Shown here: piece by piece, positions 52,213-64,000 of the stretch
How positions within the stretch are numbered: the stretch's first letter is position 1
Layout of the letters: each line of letters opens with the position of its first letter
Assembly (NCBI RefSeq): GCF_021155765.1
Contig: NC_060112.1
Coordinates: 17,236,001-17,300,000, forward strand
Length of the DNA stretch: 64,000 bases
Direction of reading: 5' to 3'
Source: Diprion similis
Taxonomy: Eukaryota > Arthropoda > Insecta > Hymenoptera > Diprionidae
Notes under the pieces: generated by a model
Databases searched by the model: none
The model's input: only the letters and a program-made list of their open reading frames with translations
What the model was told of the DNA's origin: nothing
Position numbers and translations under genes: made by a program

Positions 52213-52483
52213 AATTATAATTAAACGATTGTCTTTAAAATGAAATTTGATCGAATAAAACAGTGTCATCACAATAAGTTAAACTGTGGCACGCAATACA
52301 AATGTGACATTACGTGAAGGAAGATCGTTAAGAAACAAAGAAACGGAGAGGGAAAAAACACAACAATATCATCGATTCTCGAAATTCGTACTCTCAGAAT
52401 CGAGACTCCGCAAGTTATAGGGAGCCGATGGCTGCATCTACGTTGCGCGTGTTGGATGTACGTATACATTGTCAAAAAGGGAG

Positions 52484-55400
52484 TTACGAGGCTCCCGATG
52501 GGTTTTGGAAACCCGGGTTCATGCCGGATTTCCCGTTCGCCGGAAGCGGGTTGCTCAGGTGGAGCTTCTCTTGGCGTCTCGCCGCCCTCGCCAGGCACAT
52601 CAAGGCGCCCACAAGGACGATCAAACCGATCGCCCCCAGCGCACCGGAAACCGCTGCTCGGGCGATCGGAGGAACGTCGACGGCCATTTTTAATAGAGAC
52701 CTCATTTCCGTCGGGAGTTCATCGATTCCCTGAAAAATAAAAATTTCGTTTCAAGTACTTTTAACACGTATTATCAGCTGTTGCGTGTTACAATAAGGGA
52801 TGCATTTCTAAAGTCATCCCCGCTCGAAGTGTAATACGATAAAAATTTTATTATATAAAAATAATTCGATGATAAAGAAAAGAAAGGATATATGCGAGCT
52901 TTTAGGTCACTATCTTGATAAGTATTTACCTCACGGAGATGCGAAATTGCACATATGTGGGTATACCTATGTAGAATAGACGTATATATGTAAAAACAAG
53001 TTTTTTGATCACTGGCCTTCAATATTATTCTGCGAATTATCATCGATTTTTCAGTAACAAAAATTACCATTGCCAGCCTGTTACAAAAACGACTAGTTTT
53101 GAGAATTAGCCAACTATTCCAATGTCGACTCGAGTCAAAACAATAAAATCAAAACCAAGATAGAAGTCTAAAAAAATAATATCACGCAAAGAATTAAAAT
53201 ACTTGTACGAATTTTACTGCACAGGTAAATATTGCGGATGGTCCAAATTCTTCTCTATGACTAGCTCGCTTATCTAATGATACAGTATGGTAACAAACGA
53301 TCAGAGGCTGTGGTTAGTAATCGGTGTATAGTTTATAGTTACCTACGAATGATCGTAACGCCTCTGCGACCAGAATGATGTAATATAAAATTATCGGCGT
53401 ATTAGCTTTACATAATGAGTCCCGAGTAATTAGTATTGGTAATTACCAATAGAGAAGCATCATTGATTTTAATAACTAACAATATACGACATAATAATGA
53501 GTTGGCAAAATGTTTAATGCACATCATAAAATGGCAGAAGTAGTTGTTATTCGATGTTATGAGAAAATTATTTTTTTCTGCTCTTCTTAGTTGTTGTTGT
53601 GCATACGTTGATAAACCTTTCCGCTTTATTATTAATTAGTAGATCCTTCAGAGAGGTCTTTAAGTGATTATACGTTGCGATCGTTCGAAATTGCCACAAC
53701 CTTGGAATCGGTATAATAAGTAATTTATTCGTCATCGATTCAATCGTACATTTATCGTGAACAACCATGGACAAACAGTTTGTGACAAATGATAAGTTCC
53801 TTGTCAACTTCAAGTACTGTGCAAATAATTCTCGTTGTTTTTACAACACATACACACGCCACGGTATTTCACCTTTTATTTTGTTTTTATTTTACTTCAT
53901 TCTTCATTCCGTAGAGAAGTTAATGGCAAAATCTCGAGTCACGAGTCTTCATAAAGTGAGACCACCGTGCATGGTAAGGCGAAATTAACAACCGGTTAAT
54001 CAAAAGCGGCGTCGAGAGTCGAGGACCGCGTTTCAAGTATCCCACCGTAAATCAAGACATACATATTCAGAATAAAAGAATAGAATTATTTACTTTTCCA
54101 CATCGCGTGCCCCGGGAAGGTTTCAAAGGGATTTGCCAAGCCTAATTGGAAGGATGAGAGAAACTCGAAATTATGGGTGCAATGAATTTTCACGTGAAGT
54201 TTGAAAAGAAGTGCAAGAAAAGAATCATTCCCACTTTCCGAGGATCGCTTGAATGAAAGACGGTGGATTAGAACCGGGTTTGAAATCACTTATGGAAGGT
54301 GAGAAAACTCGTTTGTGATCGACTCGTTTCAAATCAAGATTCTTCCTATACTATAACGCGCAATATAGTAAGACCTAAGCGAACCCCGATATATTCAAAT
54401 GAAAGATCGATGAAGCTCCGGTGTTAATATTATTTCCAGTTGATGATAATCATAAAAGCAGAATGAATGGAAAAAGGCAAAGCAATAAAAAAACGAAGCA
54501 AGATTATTTTAAGAAGATTCTTTAACGGATAATGAATTCCTTTCTATATGTTACTTTGGCGAATTGAAACCTGATCTCATAGAATAAATTCTGCATGAGA
54601 AAATCCAAGCGAATATCGTTCCTTTGTCGATTCGTTTTTGTATCCTTCTTCATTTAGTTGCCTCAAACATGAAAATTATTTCCAGGCACGTACAATGAAT
54701 AAGCATAGTTTGTCTATGGCTAAGAGTGAGCTCCCATTCATTATCGGGGAAATTTTTTTTTATGAATTACTAGCATAACGGATAAGACTTTTAAGCGGGT
54801 TTCAACCCAACGTAATTTCACCGCAAAACTGCTTTCGTACTATGCGGTAAATGGAAAATCACCTCCTTTGTGAGACTGTGAGAAAGGCGTTTACACAAAG
54901 GCGGTACATTACGAATTTGTATAAAGCGAAGAGAAATAATAGGTAATTATATGGAATTAGGTCGGTGCAAGTATGTGCAGTGTATGTACAACATTCACCG
55001 AACAAATTTTTCATCCGAAATAAATTTTACCGTCCTAGAATATAAATTTGAAAATTTTTGTAAAAAGATTGAATTTCCAAAATCGAGTGATCACCCAAAA
55101 AAATGTGAAATTCACGGTTTCATTTTATTATATTATTAACGTAAATACCCTGCAGCGTTTTTATAATCAACCGGTTAATTCACCTTCGACATATTACTTA
55201 TATATATATATATATATATACAAGGTTCGAATTGGTACATCTGCAGATGTAAAGGTCCCTATAATAATTTTGTCCCAGATTTATAGAAGGTAAATGTAGA
55301 AAGAGTTCGATCGATAAGTAAAAATTGCCAATATACATATACATATATATATATATACGATGCGATTCGTTAATCGATCCGTGCATTAAACTTTCCACAT

Positions 55401-57842
55401 TTACCGAAATACCCGAAATGTTTGCTGAAAGTAGTTACCCAGAAGCGATAATGTTAATTATATAGTGAAATAACGAGGATTGAACTTACATCGTCGAACC
55501 ACATGATGGGAAACACGATGTCGGGGAAGGTAGCGACCTGTTTAATGTCGCTCACCTGGCTAACGGCCAGATTTATCTGTACACGAGCCCTGGCCCTTAG
55601 GGCTGTACCCATATTGGGTTGAACGTCGATGAATAGCTGATGTTTCTCCGCTTCACCCGGTGAAATCCCCGTAACTGCTTCTCGCAGCATCGGATCGGCT
55701 GCGATAAGAAATGCCAAATTATTCGTCAATGAAAAATTACAAACTGGTATAATGGTATTCAACGTGTAATTACATTATGAAGCATAAATATATACATATG
55801 TACATATATACATACACTAACACGCGCTGATTGTGAGCAAAAATTGAAAAAGGCAATCGAATTTCTGATGTTATTTATGTTAATTTAAAATCGAGGTCAG
55901 CCAAATCCGGTGATTTAATTTTGTAACTGTATTTTACAATAAAATACCAAGTATCGATAATTTTTTTTTATCGATTGTAAAACGTATACACACCGCAAGT
56001 GACGTATTATTGTTATTGTTGTTATTATTATTATTATCATTATCATTCTGAATGCCGTGCAGCTTTCAGCAAGGCACCTTAAATACATTCATGCACCTGT
56101 ATAATATCGTTAGCACCGATTGTAATTTGTAGACATATTGGTATTGCTGAGTTTGCATAAATTACCACGTTACGCAACATTGCTGAATCTCGTCCATATA
56201 GGTACACATATTTATATGAATATAATCGTACACTGTGTACATACAGCCTTTCTATATGTCTACATAATATGCTGTCGTTTGAAACTGAACCGTTACTAAA
56301 ATTTCAGTTGAATTGACATCAGAAATAATTTTCATTTTTTAGATATAATCGTACATATATCCACTCTGTACGCTAGAACAAAAAGAAGACATGAAAAAAA
56401 AATCTAACGTCAAGTTGAATCTCTTCTATTTTTCAGTGTTCGGTATGTAATATTTAATAAATTACGATGTAAAACGTCTATCGAGTTTATAGCAATGCTT
56501 ACCACTTTTAAAAGAAGTAAATATGTTTATTTACATACGTTGAAAATGTTGAATAAGATATTTCACATAAGCCATCAATTTAACGGTACAGAAAATAGTC
56601 GTCTATTATATTAATTACGACGATTTTTTTCAATTATTTATTTACGAAACACACCACCCGCAGTCCAGTTACAAATATTAAAATTAAGATAAGGTCGTAC
56701 CAACATTGAAATACAATAAATTTACATCAGGCGCCAATAACCAATCAATGAAATATGTACGCAGTACAAATATTCAAAGACATTCATCCTGTATATGTAC
56801 ACTCGTTCATTTGAATTCATCACTCGCGTTACGAATGTTTCGTAAGCATATAGATATTTAATTCATAGCTGACATATTATGTTTGCGAGTAGGTACGCGA
56901 CTCGTTCTTCTCGAGGTAGAATGATTAAAAAAAAAAATTTCACAACCTTAATACACCTGCGCCTATGATAATCGTGAATCTGTCCTGAATCGTGTTAATT
57001 TTAAATATAAATTTTTTACAAAATGAACGAATTTACCGACGATTAGGAATTTATTCATCTACCTAATTATGTATACGTATAATAATTTAGCTGCTTAGAG
57101 AATTTAGAATCGTCTTAGAATAACGAAATTTCCCAGTGAAATTTTTATCCGCTCTGTGCGGAAACGAAATTCGTGTATACATTAATTCTGCGATTCCATA
57201 TATATCGCATAAACGTACGTATACATATAATACCTGTATGCCATACGCATGTACGTTCACGATTTCACCGGTTCGCGACGATCATTGCAGGGTATAATGT
57301 ATAGTATAGCCTCAAGTAGGCGTAGAGAAAGAAAGTAAGAGTGTAACGGCGTGGGCGTCAGTTTTAAGAATGAGAAAAAACGAAGAATAAGATAGCGAAA
57401 GTTGAAAAAAAAGACAAAGAAAAACACTATAACACATTTTACATCTATATGTATAAGAAGTTCTCACAGTTTACTATAAGTTATAGACGCAACTCCCGCT
57501 ACTTTACACTATATGTAACTAGACACATATAACTACACATAACACAATAATTTATGAGAACGTAGCACTTTTGGATCCCACGCGTGCGAAACAGGTACAA
57601 GAGTTTTGTGTTTAAAATACATTTAAGACTGGTGCACAGCTGTTTCTACTTTAATAATAAAACCACACGAGTATATAATTGCCACACAAAATATACTGTA
57701 TAGTAGTAGATTGGTAGTAGTATGTAGTAGCAATAGTAAAAGAGGTCCCAAGGCGAACGAGAGTCGATTATCAAGAGTCGGGTGCACCTCGACACATCCG
57801 GTAAGAAAAAAAGTTTCTAAACCGGAAAAAGAGAGGTATAAT

Positions 57843-57887
<45 letters not shown>

Positions 57888-60800
57888 AAGAGAGAGAGTG
57901 AGAGTGAAGCATTTTCGAAAATGATGAGTTTACTTGCGCTTTCCACGTTCATTCTACACATACAGACAATATATGTTATACTGAAGTGATTCACTTCCTT
58001 TTACAACGTTTTCCGGGAATTATATTTGGCAATATTTGACAAGGACTTTGTCTGACATTCGAGCGTTGACTTGCATACCGTTTCAAGAACGTCCTCATAA
58101 TCTGACGAAACTCACGGTCGTACCGAAATAATTTGAATTAACCGCCTTTACGCGCTACAGCGTAACCTCGTAAACGATGTTGAGGTGTGCATGGATGTGT
58201 GGTACATAGGTTGATACACCATATATACCTCAGCATCGTTAATTTTCATACATATACAAGCGCTACGGGTGTTGGGTTCTGCTTTCACTACGGGTTAACG
58301 TACATTGTACATTACGCCGACGAGGTCGCGTAAGTTTCGCATTCAATTTTTTTCCTTCATTCCTACCTGACGTAATTCAGCCGCATAGGTGTTTCGATTT
58401 CCCGACTCACTGAAGAAATTTCAGAGCACGTAGTTGAAAAAAGAAGGAGATAAGAAGAAAAAAAAAAGTGCGAAAAAAGAAGAGAAGTGGCCAGATAGAA
58501 GAAATGATTTTCAAATACACTTCGCAGTTTCGAAATTTAATGTCCTATTATATGTGTATACCAATGATGTATATATCATACACCGATATAATGTTAATTG
58601 GTTAATTCGCGTGCAGAGATTCGTTTCATATTGGACCTTTATTAAGCCACAAAAATCACATAGCGGTATACAGGAAATTGGCTATAAGTAGGCCGACGCC
58701 AAGACACGTTTACCTTATTTTATTGACGTATAATCATGGGTATGAACCCACTTGTTATATAAGAAGGGAGAAGAGATTGTGGAGAAATTTAAAAAAACTT
58801 TTAAGCATGTGTAAAACTCAACTCACCCAAGTAGAAATGCGGAAAACTGAGAAGAACCGGCGAGTCGTATTGGCAGAGAGACGCGTTGAATGTTCCCTCG
58901 GGAGCGCAGGGAGGACCAGTCGGACAGAAGCATTTCTGAGAGGGAACGCGTGACGGAGAAGCAAAGACGTCCGCAGGAGGAACGAATCTGTATCCAGGAA
59001 CTCCACCCGCGGTCATAACCTCTTGCTGAAATGTACGCGATCGATGTAAAAAAAAACTGTAGAATAATTAAGGCCTCAAAGAAAAGCGAAACAGTAGCAG
59101 CGGCTACGCAGTTCAGTGACGTGGCAATGAGCTAGGGAGTTCTGGTGTCGTAAGTTGGTAACACTGACGTAATCCGTCCGTGTTAGAGTACATATAAAGT
59201 AGAAGAGTGTTCTTCGTGAGCTGAATTCTCGATTATTAGAATTTAGTTGGGAGTGAAATCATACTCCAGTGACTCTAGCCGTTATTTTGTTTATCATGAA
59301 ACAACATTTGATATGAAACGAGGTTGGACAAAAGGCGTGAAGCAGAAATAAAATTACAAGTGTGAATAAGAGCAGCCATTTTGATTCTGCGAATCTGCCT
59401 GAAAATATATGGTAAAGAACAATCTTTTCTTCGATATATAATGCGAACCAAAAATTGTCGGGCGTTGTTTCACGCCAAATATTTTTACCGAATGAATACA
59501 AGTGATCCGTGCCTGAACCAAGAAGTCATGAATAAGGCAAGAACCAAAGTCGAAGACCGTGTACTAACCTTGAAGACGAGGGGCAAAGCGCGGCAAAGAT
59601 CCTTGTCGAATACGCGGAGGACCGTGTGCTTCGTGATGTGGGGAGGGAATATGCTGCCGTCACTTCCGGTGACACTGTCGCAGTGCGGGGTCGACCAGTG
59701 TCCGAGCCCCTTCTTGCCGTTCCATCGTTCCAACATTCCGTACTTGGTGATGTCGCCCTGACCCGAAAAGATAGTGTAGAGATCCGGCGAGGTCCCGTTC
59801 TTGTTGTAGAGTAACCCGAATTGGTCGTAGGGCAACTTCTGCTCCTTAGGGACGACGTCCTTCGCCAACTTCAGTAGCGGGTCTTCGTAGCCCCAGAGAA
59901 GCTGGCCGACCGAGACCTCGACGAACGGCTTTATCTTCAGGATATCCATTATCGAGGCCATTGCCAGACGCAGGAAACGCGCTGCGTGTCGCGACTGACT
60001 CGTCGCTGAGAGCATCGGGATGTTCGGAACGACGACCAGATCGTCCTCGGAACCAGCCGAGAGCTCCTAGATTGAGAAAAATGGCCAGATTGGTCAAATG
60101 GATGTGTTCGATCTTTGGAATTAACTTGGGGGATGCTGTAGTCAGTGCTTACCGACCGAGTAAAATGTCACCCAAGTTTTACCGTTATTAAAGCCTAACG
60201 CATCAATTACGTTGAACTCACGCAGTTAGGGGTTATTTTTTCTTTATTGCGACTTTTTGGGATTGAAATAAAGATATTTTACTCGGTCGGTAACGATTAA
60301 TTATATCGTCCTCTCAAGTCGCGACTACTGACACGTATAATACAATAGCATATTTTTTGCACCGAGTACAGCGATAATTTGGCGATTACTGACAATTGTT
60401 GCATTCGCACGATTTCACGGATCCAATTTTTTATGAAATCGGAAAATTTCAATTTCGGATGTAGGTGATCCTCGATTCAGGTGCGTCGAGAAAATTATCT
60501 TGACACCTTTTATTCTCTAATACCCGCCACGTGTATTCATTTACCAACCAAATATGGTAGAGGAATTATATATAAGGAAAAAAAAGTCGTGAAATAATTC
60601 CGTGAAATTCTAAGTATATCGCCGCAGGTTCAAGGTTCACGCGGCGTAATTGATGAAAGTGAAATGTGGCTAGTCATAAATGGGCAGCGATGTGAGCGAG
60701 GCTAATTTGTTTTTTTAAATTTGGTGAGACTTCTGTCCCGAAAAAAAGTATAATACGCAACAAACTGAGAAAATATCGTAGCAAAGTTTAAAATAGGGCG

Positions 60801-63125
60801 TTACAAATCTTGCATATACATATACAGTTATATTAAGGAAACGAGATGCCTAATCATGTCGTAAGGTTTGTCTTATACTATACCGCTGGCTGAAACTTTC
60901 GCTGTAATGAATTCATTCGCAGAATTGAGTTTTGTTCTGTAATTAACAAAAATCGTCTCATAATTCATCATGTAGAAGTTAAACTGACGAATCAAGTCGC
61001 GTGATGAAACGAACTGCAGAGATTTACTGCACGCTTTGCGGATCGACGCGTAAGATATTGAAAGTGTGTCTATCAATCCATTCGCTCCTCACACGGCGAG
61101 CATGAACGATCAATTATGCAATTGCAGCCAAGTTGTACGACTGAAATATTTTTTTGGTTTCGAATTTTACCGCCGAATATTGCAGGGTTCTAAAAGACTC
61201 GTGTTATAGTCTTGCGGCAACAATTCGACATCGTGACATATTAGGCTGACTTAAGAAGCACGGGTCGTCGTTCAGCGATGGAATTACGACAGCCAATGTG
61301 TAAATTATTTCACTGCTCAATATTTTATGCCTGCATCTGGTAGTCGGCGTGGTTCTGAAATAGGTGAAAAACGAAACGAGCAATATTCCAAAATGAGGTA
61401 ATCCTCGGGATCGTTGAATTATTCCACATAATTTAGCAACGCGCGTCAAACATTTCGCAAATCGCATATTCAATGTTAATTTAATCTTCTCGCGAGTACA
61501 TTCTTTCTTCTCAACGTATATTTTTATGTCTATAACACCACATCGACGTTTGTCAATCACATGAAAATATTTTTTACACAAAATCGAATGCAATGTGATA
61601 AAAAGTGTTTGCACAGATCTGTGCATCAAAACAGAAAACAATGAATCACGCCTCGCTGTTGTTCCTTCTTTTCATTGTCCCCCAAGTATACTTGCATTGC
61701 TTGGAGACACAATCGACACTAAGGATTACCAAATTATGCACTCTGTTCACGACTTGTTATTTGCCTCATTGATTTTCCATTCGTGGTAGCCAAAGAGTGC
61801 ATAAAAACCGGTATCGGTGCGGCTTACGACGAATTCCAAACTTACGCAGGCCTATGGATCGCTGATCTATTCTTCATAAGTGATAAGATAAATTTTTAAA
61901 TAGATCCTCGTAGCTCAAGCATATGTGGCAAAATATCTTGATGATATAAGGATCGTATTCACAATATACGACAATCTTTTAATAAAATGAATGACAAATC
62001 AATATCGGTTTTTGTCCAACAGCAAATTATTTCAAGTAAAATTTGGATTCAAGAACTAACCGGGGCGAACTCGAACTCCTTCCTTATTTTGTAGGTAACA
62101 GTATCGTTGTCGTTGAACTTAACGTCAGCCTTTGACCACCGTTGGACGTAAACGTAGGGTCCGAGTTCCTGCAGGGCAGGTTTTTCCCCGCTGTTCAAGA
62201 ACTCGTCGGCATTAGTGACGTTGTAGATATACACGGCCATTTTGGGCCTCACCGGGGGTTCCTTCCACCATCCGTAAGCCCGTCCACCGTCCCGGAGGGC
62301 GACTTCCCTGTCAACGAGAGCGTCGACGATCTTCGGGAAAAGCGTTGCGAGTACAGCACCGATGATTATGAGGAGAACGCCGACAGCCACGGCTGCCCCT
62401 GAAAAATAAAACGGTATGCATAGTGAGTGAGCCATGGGTTTGATTTAGTGGGTTTATGGGTCGTCGACTTCTGCATGCTTCGAGAATCCGCGGAGCCAAG
62501 ACGCGTGAAATTTTCACAGCTAATCTACCTGACTGCGGCAGCTGTGGGCGGAAATTAATTTGCGGTGAGAATTTAAGCGCCAGAATCAACGGCTTCTCCA
62601 CATACAAGATAGAGGATGTTGTTGGGATCGAGGAGAGGACAACAAACCGGAGATAAAATATATGCGATAGCAACGGAAAATAAAAAAGACCAACGACGTC
62701 ACGAACGATATTCGCAGAGCTTTATATACATCCGCATTCAAAAACCGGTGTGAATAGCCTGTTTATATACGTATAATAAATGCCGCTGATCGTTTTACAA
62801 CCCATTATGGAAACAAGTGATGTGCTATTTAGTCCCACGTTAAATACCAAGCGTTGTTCAAGCTGTATCTATTCCATCGAGGAATGTGTGTATAGGTAAA
62901 GTAGTTTGTGGATTAGAATCGTCTTTGCATATTGTAATTATTGTCAGCACGCAATATATCGCTTGGGTTAAAAATCTTAAAGTTTTCACCTTACAACTTG
63001 CAATACGAAACGGCACGATAACCTACATATACTTTGTACGTTAATGTTATGCACGAATACTTTGTAGAAATTACGGTTTGCGGTTAACCGAAAAAAGCAT
63101 GAAGCAGGCGCCTCTTGCGGTTCAT
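52484..63125 (-). CDS. CD36-family receptor, emp/SCARB1-like, 6 exons
   Basis: Exons on the minus strand are 63125-63089, 62398-62061, 60066-59569, 59025-58827, 55698-55490 and 52729-52484. Phases join exactly and give 508 aa. Exon 1 encodes MNRKRRLLHAFF and supplies the phase-1 base needed by exon 2; it is the least certain exon. TM1 is about residues 13-34 (AVAVGVLLIIIGAVLATLF). Landmarks are WWKEPPVRPKMAVYIYNVTN, LQELGPYVYVQRW, VPNIPMLSATSQSRHAARFL, GQLLWGYEDPLL, GSDGSIFPP, the CFC motif at 323-325, LLSFPHFYLG, HQLFIDVQPNMGTALRARAR and FPIMWFDDGIDELP. TM2 is about 452-473, followed by a 35-residue cytoplasmic tail. The closest match I recall is the conserved insect emp/SCARB1 group, implicated in uptake and endocytosis in epithelia; that assignment is from remembered family patterns. 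Introns of up to 3.3 kb hold a MITE-like element. Confidence 0.9.
52730..55489 (-). other. Intron 5 of the emp-like gene
   Basis: AT-rich intron of 2.76 kb between GTAAGT and TTTTTCAG splice sites, with a (TA)n run at its right end. No other exon is supported in it. Confidence 0.8.
55199..55220. repeat. (TA)n microsatellite
   Basis: About eleven TA units in intron 5 of the emp-like gene. Confidence 0.8.
55699..58826 (-). other. Intron 4 of the emp-like gene
   Basis: AT-rich intron of 3.1 kb between GTGAGT and TTATCGCAG splice sites. It carries the (GA)n microsatellite and a TTATTG/TTA-rich patch near 56.0 kb. Open frames at 57623-57994 (minus) and 57711-57989 (plus) are by-products of the GA repeat. 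Confidence 0.8.
57847..57907. repeat. (GA)n microsatellite
   Basis: About 18 uninterrupted AG units are followed by GAAA and GAGT variants, in intron 4 of the emp-like gene. Confidence 0.9.
60150..60292. mobile_element. Small MITE-like element with 17-bp terminal inverted repeats
   Basis: TACCGACCGAGTAAAAT at 60150-60166 is matched by its exact reverse complement at 60276-60292, enclosing 109 bp without coding potential. It sits in intron 2 of the emp-like gene. The TA at each outer edge could be part of the repeat or a target duplication. Confidence 0.7.
60293..62060 (-). other. Rest of intron 2 of the emp-like gene
   Basis: AT-rich intron sequence with no supported exon. The minus-strand open frame at 61204-61641 (145 codons) shows no recognisable domain and is treated as chance. 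Confidence 0.7.
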
Positions 63126-64000
63126 CCACCGGTTCCATTTGTAGCACATACATGCAAGCCAATTCGTTACATGTACGCGGAAAATACTGAACATCGGGAA
63201 AAGTTGGGTTTCCTCGTTTATTAGGCTTGAAAAATTAATTCCGAAGCGTCAACAAACGTCCAACCACGTTGCTCGGCCAATAATTGTTGAGTCATAACCG
63301 GAAATTTTTTTCAATTTCATGCATCACGTAATTTCGAATATAAATAATCCATTTTTTTCAGACGAAATGTAATACATGATTGTAGAGCACTTTGATCATT
63401 GGATAAAAATAAACGTCCGAAAGCCTAAAGTAAAATACGTAGAGAAAATAAATATTATTACAATTCTAGAAAAAACTCATCTAATTCACGCAATAAATAC
63501 GTATCTACAAGAATAAGTATAGACAAGCTTATGGCGATGAGAATTAATCTTGAAACAATATTGTAAGAAATTTTTATTCTCTCTTCACGTTCACACGTAC
63601 CTGCTATCTATATCAACCGGAATAACTACTGGGATGATCGATTCGATCTTTGTGTAAATATTATGACTATGAATGGCGAATAAACATTGACGCAAATTGT
63701 TTAAATGTATAACTAAAGTTAGCGATGTGTCGATCATCTGATGATTGTTAAACCAAAGTGCGCATTGAAATTTATTATTCGTTACGTTAGCTCTGCCAGC
63801 TCAGCGGTGTCGACGATCTCGTGAATCACCACGTGATGTGCAGAATTATATTTTCTCATTAATTTATATAAATGTACAAATATTATACAGCGACAAACGT
63901 CTGACAAGATTTCGAATTTCCGTGCGTCTAAGATTTCACTTCGATATTTTCTTCGACGATTTTATTTGTTTGTTTCTCTTTTTTTTCCCCTCGAATCCAT
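63126..64000. other. Upstream region of the emp-like gene
   Basis: AT-rich sequence expected to contain the 5' UTR and promoter of the minus-strand emp-like gene. No ORF or clear core promoter motif was recognised. A consensus-like minus-strand donor (CAG followed by GTACGT) near 63.60 kb could mark an upstream non-coding exon. Confidence 0.4.

Larger units (their letters stand above)
47670..52483. other. Region between convergent CD36-family genes (3' UTRs and AT-rich DNA)
   Basis: Both CD36-family genes end toward this 4.8 kb interval. It is extremely AT-rich from about 49.2 to 52.2 kb, with TA and AAT microsatellites. A plus-strand AATAAA at 49307-49312 is a possible distant polyadenylation signal of the left gene. 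Small open frames here (for example 47761-48081 minus and 50041-50232 minus) are not supported. Confidence 0.5.

Noticed and set aside
52428-52740. Three overlapping plus-strand ORFs
   Set aside because: Shadows of the GC-rich last exon of the minus-strand emp-like gene.
57623-57994. ORFs on both strands rich in Leu-Ser or Arg-Glu
   Set aside because: Direct translation of the (GA)n microsatellite.
61204-61641. 145-codon minus-strand ORF in intron 2 of the emp-like gene
   Set aside because: No recognisable domain, and the emp-like transcript reads through without it.
1-64000. CRISPR arrays, operons, prophage or bacterial features
   Set aside because: The window has spliced eukaryotic genes throughout; no regularly spaced direct repeats with unique spacers were seen.

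Overview
This is an AT-rich, intron-containing animal (insect) nuclear segment. The gene content (a condensin II subunit, a tetraspanin, two CD36-class scavenger receptors, an IκB-type ankyrin protein), the GT-AG introns from about 56 bp to 14 kb, and a short CCTAA (TTAGG-type) repeat fit an insect, most likely a hymenopteran. Genus cannot be decided from the sequence. No rRNA, convincing tRNA, CRISPR array or intact transposase gene was seen.

Layout. Positions 1-7265 hold no supportable gene; a GC-rich island lies at about 3600-4110. A four-exon tetraspanin gene is on the minus strand (CDS 7266-22757, 264 aa). Its 22-codon first coding exon is separated from the rest by a 14.4 kb intron, which holds simple repeats, a TATA-type promoter candidate and an orphan plus-strand ORF. 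Its GC-rich, CCAAT-bearing promoter region (about 22.8-23.1 kb) faces the promoter region of NCAPH2 (condensin II kleisin-type subunit H2, plus strand, nine exons, 25108-29079, 612 aa). NCAPH2 is tail-to-tail with a small five-exon gene of unknown function (minus strand, 30086-31164, 166 aa). Next, also on the minus strand, is a three-exon gene for a 933-residue protein with a long disordered N-terminal part and C-terminal IκB/BCL3-like ankyrin repeats (33387-36451).

About 7.6 kb without a supported gene follows (36452-44042), containing a near-palindromic transposon-like element of about 336 bp and a G-rich tract. The right third holds two CD36/SCARB-family receptors arranged tail-to-tail: a four-exon plus-strand gene (44043-47669, 513 aa) and a six-exon minus-strand gene resembling insect emp/SCARB1 (52484-63125, 508 aa). 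Both have the two-transmembrane, large-ectodomain CD36 plan, but they share no obvious intron position, which suggests an old paralogous split. Their introns carry two further inverted-repeat (MITE-like) elements.

The genes do not form one pathway. The tetraspanin and both CD36 proteins are membrane proteins; NCAPH2 and the ankyrin protein are expected in the nucleus. Exon borders were read by hand from splice consensus and reading-frame continuity. All six reconstructed frames close without internal stops, but first exons with weak donors are less certain.
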